This document shows positions 56,179 through 57,322 of a stretch of DNA of 57,322 nt, piece after piece; positions within the stretch are counted from its first letter, which is position 1; each line of letters opens with the position of its first letter. Location: assembly GCA_031549905.1 (NCBI GenBank), contig JAVBPC010000042.1, forward strand, positions 1 through 57,322, read 5' to 3'. The stretch comes from Avichristensenella sp031549905 (GTDB taxonomy: Bacteria; Bacillota; Clostridia; Christensenellales; Aristaeellaceae). The translations under genes were made by a program, and so were the position numbers. Under the pieces are notes generated by a model. That model was given only the letters and a program-made list of their open reading frames with translations. It did no database searches and was not told where the DNA came from.

Positions 56179-57213
56179 ATGTTTGGGCAAGAGGATATCG
56201 GTATCGATCTTGGCACGGCAACTGCGCTGGTCTACATCAAAGGCCGCGGCGTTGTGCTGCGTGAGCCTGCGATGGTCGCGGTGGACCGGCATACGCGCAG
56301 CATCCTGGCCGTCGGCGAAGATGTCAAGCGCATGCAGGGCCGCACCCCGGGGCATATCGTTGTGCTGCGCCCGCTGGGCAGCGGCGCAATTGAAGATCTT
56401 GATTTGACGGCCAGCATGGTTCGCTATTTCATCCACAAGGCGATCGGGCGCAAGGTGCTTTTCCGCCCGCGCGCCTTTTTGTGCCTTCCGGGCGGGCTGA
56501 ACGATGTCGAAATGCAGTCCATCATCACCGCCACGCTGGATGCGGGCGCGCGAAGGGCGTTCCTGATCGACCCCGCGGTGGCCGCGGCGCTGGGCGCGGG
56601 GCTGGATATCAAGGGGCCTTACGGCAGCATGCTGGTGGATATCGGCGGCGGAATCACGGATATCGCTGTGGTATCGCTGCGCCGCGCGATGGTACGCAAC
56701 ATCACACAGCCCGCCGGCGATCAGTTTGATGACACCCTGATCCGCTACCTGCGCAAAAAACACAACCTGGTTGTTGGCGAGCGCACAGCGGAGGAGCTCA
56801 AGCTCACCATCGGCGCAGCCATCCGCCGCACCGAAAAGCTTTACATGGATGTGACCGGCCGCAGCCTTGTCAGCGGCATGCCAAAGGTTGTGCGCATTCA
56901 CTCGGATGAGGTATTTGAGGCGCTGGAAGAGCCCGTGCACGCGCTGGTGGAAAAGGTGCAGGGCGTGCTGGAGCGCACCCCGCCCGAGCTTGCCGCCGAC
57001 ATTTTCGATCACGGCATCACCCTGACCGGTTCCGGCGCAAACCTGTTCGGCCTGTCCGAGGCGCTGACGCAAGCGCTGAAGGTATCCTTCCGCGTGGCCG
57101 AGGACCCCGAGGCGTGCGTGGCGCAGGGCCTGGGCCGCGTAATGGAAAGCGAGCAGGATTTCGCGGCGATCAGCGTCAGGCCACGACAGCCCAAGAGCTA
57201 TATGAGCGCGTAA
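56179..57213 (+). CDS. mbl: MreB/Mbl rod-shape actin homologue
   Basis: 344 residues. ATP-binding phosphate-1 motif IGIDLGTATALVYIKG, phosphate-2 motif LVDIGGGITDIAVVS and the adenosine motif LTGSGANLFGL. Forms membrane-bound filaments guiding lateral wall synthesis. Position after spoIIID, as for B. subtilis mbl, supports the Mbl name rather than MreB. ATG at 56179 (AGAGAGG site); a GTG three codons upstream overlaps that site. Confidence 0.94.
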   Translation: MFGQEDIGIDLGTATALVYIKGRGVVLREPAMVAVDRHTRSILAVGEDVKRMQGRTPGHIVVLRPLGSGAIEDLDLTASMVRYFIHKAIGRKVLFRPRAFLCLPGGLNDVEMQSIITATLDAGARRAFLIDPAVAAALGAGLDIKGPYGSMLVDIGGGITDIAVVSLRRAMVRNITQPAGDQFDDTLIRYLRKKHNLVVGERTAEELKLTIGAAIRRTEKLYMDVTGRSLVSGMPKVVRIHSDEVFEALEEPVHALVEKVQGVLERTPPELAADIFDHGITLTGSGANLFGLSEALTQALKVSFRVAEDPEACVAQGLGRVMESEQDFAAISVRPRQPKSYMSA

Positions 57214-57234
57214 ACGATTGTATATAATGCGACT

Positions 57235-57271
57235 TACCCCATGCCAATACACGGCATGGGGTAATTTTTTT
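57235..57271 (+). terminator. Intrinsic terminator of mbl
   Basis: TACCCCATGCC (57235-57245) / GGCATGGGGTA (57253-57263), followed by an AATTTTTTT tail. Confidence 0.9.
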
Positions 57272-57302
57272 GTCGAACTCCGTTCCTCCCCCGGGGTAGC
57301 AT

Positions 57303-57322
57303 GAAGGGGCCGAAGCCCCTTC
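57303..57322. other. GAAGGGGC-CGAA-GCCCCTTC hairpin at the window edge
   Basis: A perfect 8-bp stem with a CGAA loop occupies the last 20 bases. It could be the terminator of a gene on either strand or part of the next leader; the window ends here. Nothing else is seen between 57272 and 57302. Confidence 0.5.

Overview
The window reads as chromosome of a GC-rich, endospore-forming member of the Firmicutes/Bacillota, class Clostridia. The evidence is a complete spoIIIAA-AH operon, spoIIID next to mbl, T-box control of metG, the conserved efp / asp23-amaP / nusB-folD-xseAB-ispA gene neighbourhood, good sigma-A promoters (TTGACA-17-TATAAT type) and AAAGGAGG-type ribosome binding sites. I cannot fix the genus. 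An uncultured gut-type clostridium, for instance near Christensenellales or Oscillospirales, is my inference. I saw no rRNA, tRNA, CRISPR array, prophage or insertion-sequence transposase.

Layout. 0.1-5.6 kb (+): dapH, an AraC regulator, then a methionine T-box and the metG-tatD-rsmA operon. 5.6-9.9 kb (-): pcp, an NhaC antiporter, an RsmF-like rRNA methyltransferase and an M23 peptidase. 10-13.9 kb (+): three tandem M42 aminopeptidases and a collagen-like spore-surface protein with a possible sigma-K promoter. 14-23.2 kb (-): a heterodimeric BmrC/BmrD-type ABC exporter behind a 27-codon leader ORF and hairpins; upstream of it an operon guaA - HPr-kinase-like - S26 peptidase - ABC exporter; then queT. 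23.3-24.3 kb (+): a DUF1540 protein and a membrane protein with an Mrr-like domain.

24.3-41.1 kb (-) is a long conserved block: DUF6106-iscS-thiI; ldt-spoIIIAA..AH; asp23-amaP-DUF2273-nusB-tsaD paralog-folD-xseA-xseB-ispA-PAP2; obgE-yhbY. 41.5-48.5 kb holds a zinc-ribbon membrane protein (+), then panT-like/coaX/cupin, pepP-efp-Zn-ribbon protein and cca (-). 48.6-50.7 kb (+) is a KtrB/KtrA potassium system. 50.7-51.8 kb (-) is a secreted propeller-like protein. 52-57.2 kb (+) holds eda-uxaC (uronate catabolism), an APH(3')-like kinase, a secreted protein, spoIIID and mbl.

Most unusual: (1) a GMP synthetase with about 100 residues of its glutaminase domain cleanly deleted, including the catalytic Cys/His/Glu, coupled to an HPr-kinase-like / Ser-His signal-peptidase-like / ABC exporter cassette that resembles a peptide maturation-export module without an obvious substrate; (2) a leader-peptide/attenuator arrangement before the asymmetric BmrCD-like exporter; (3) two families of intergenic palindromic repeats, one with compensatory base changes and one that supplies a -35 box; (4) a SpoIIIAF reduced to its two membrane helices; (5) an unassigned three-hairpin leader before a pantothenate-type ECF transporter gene.
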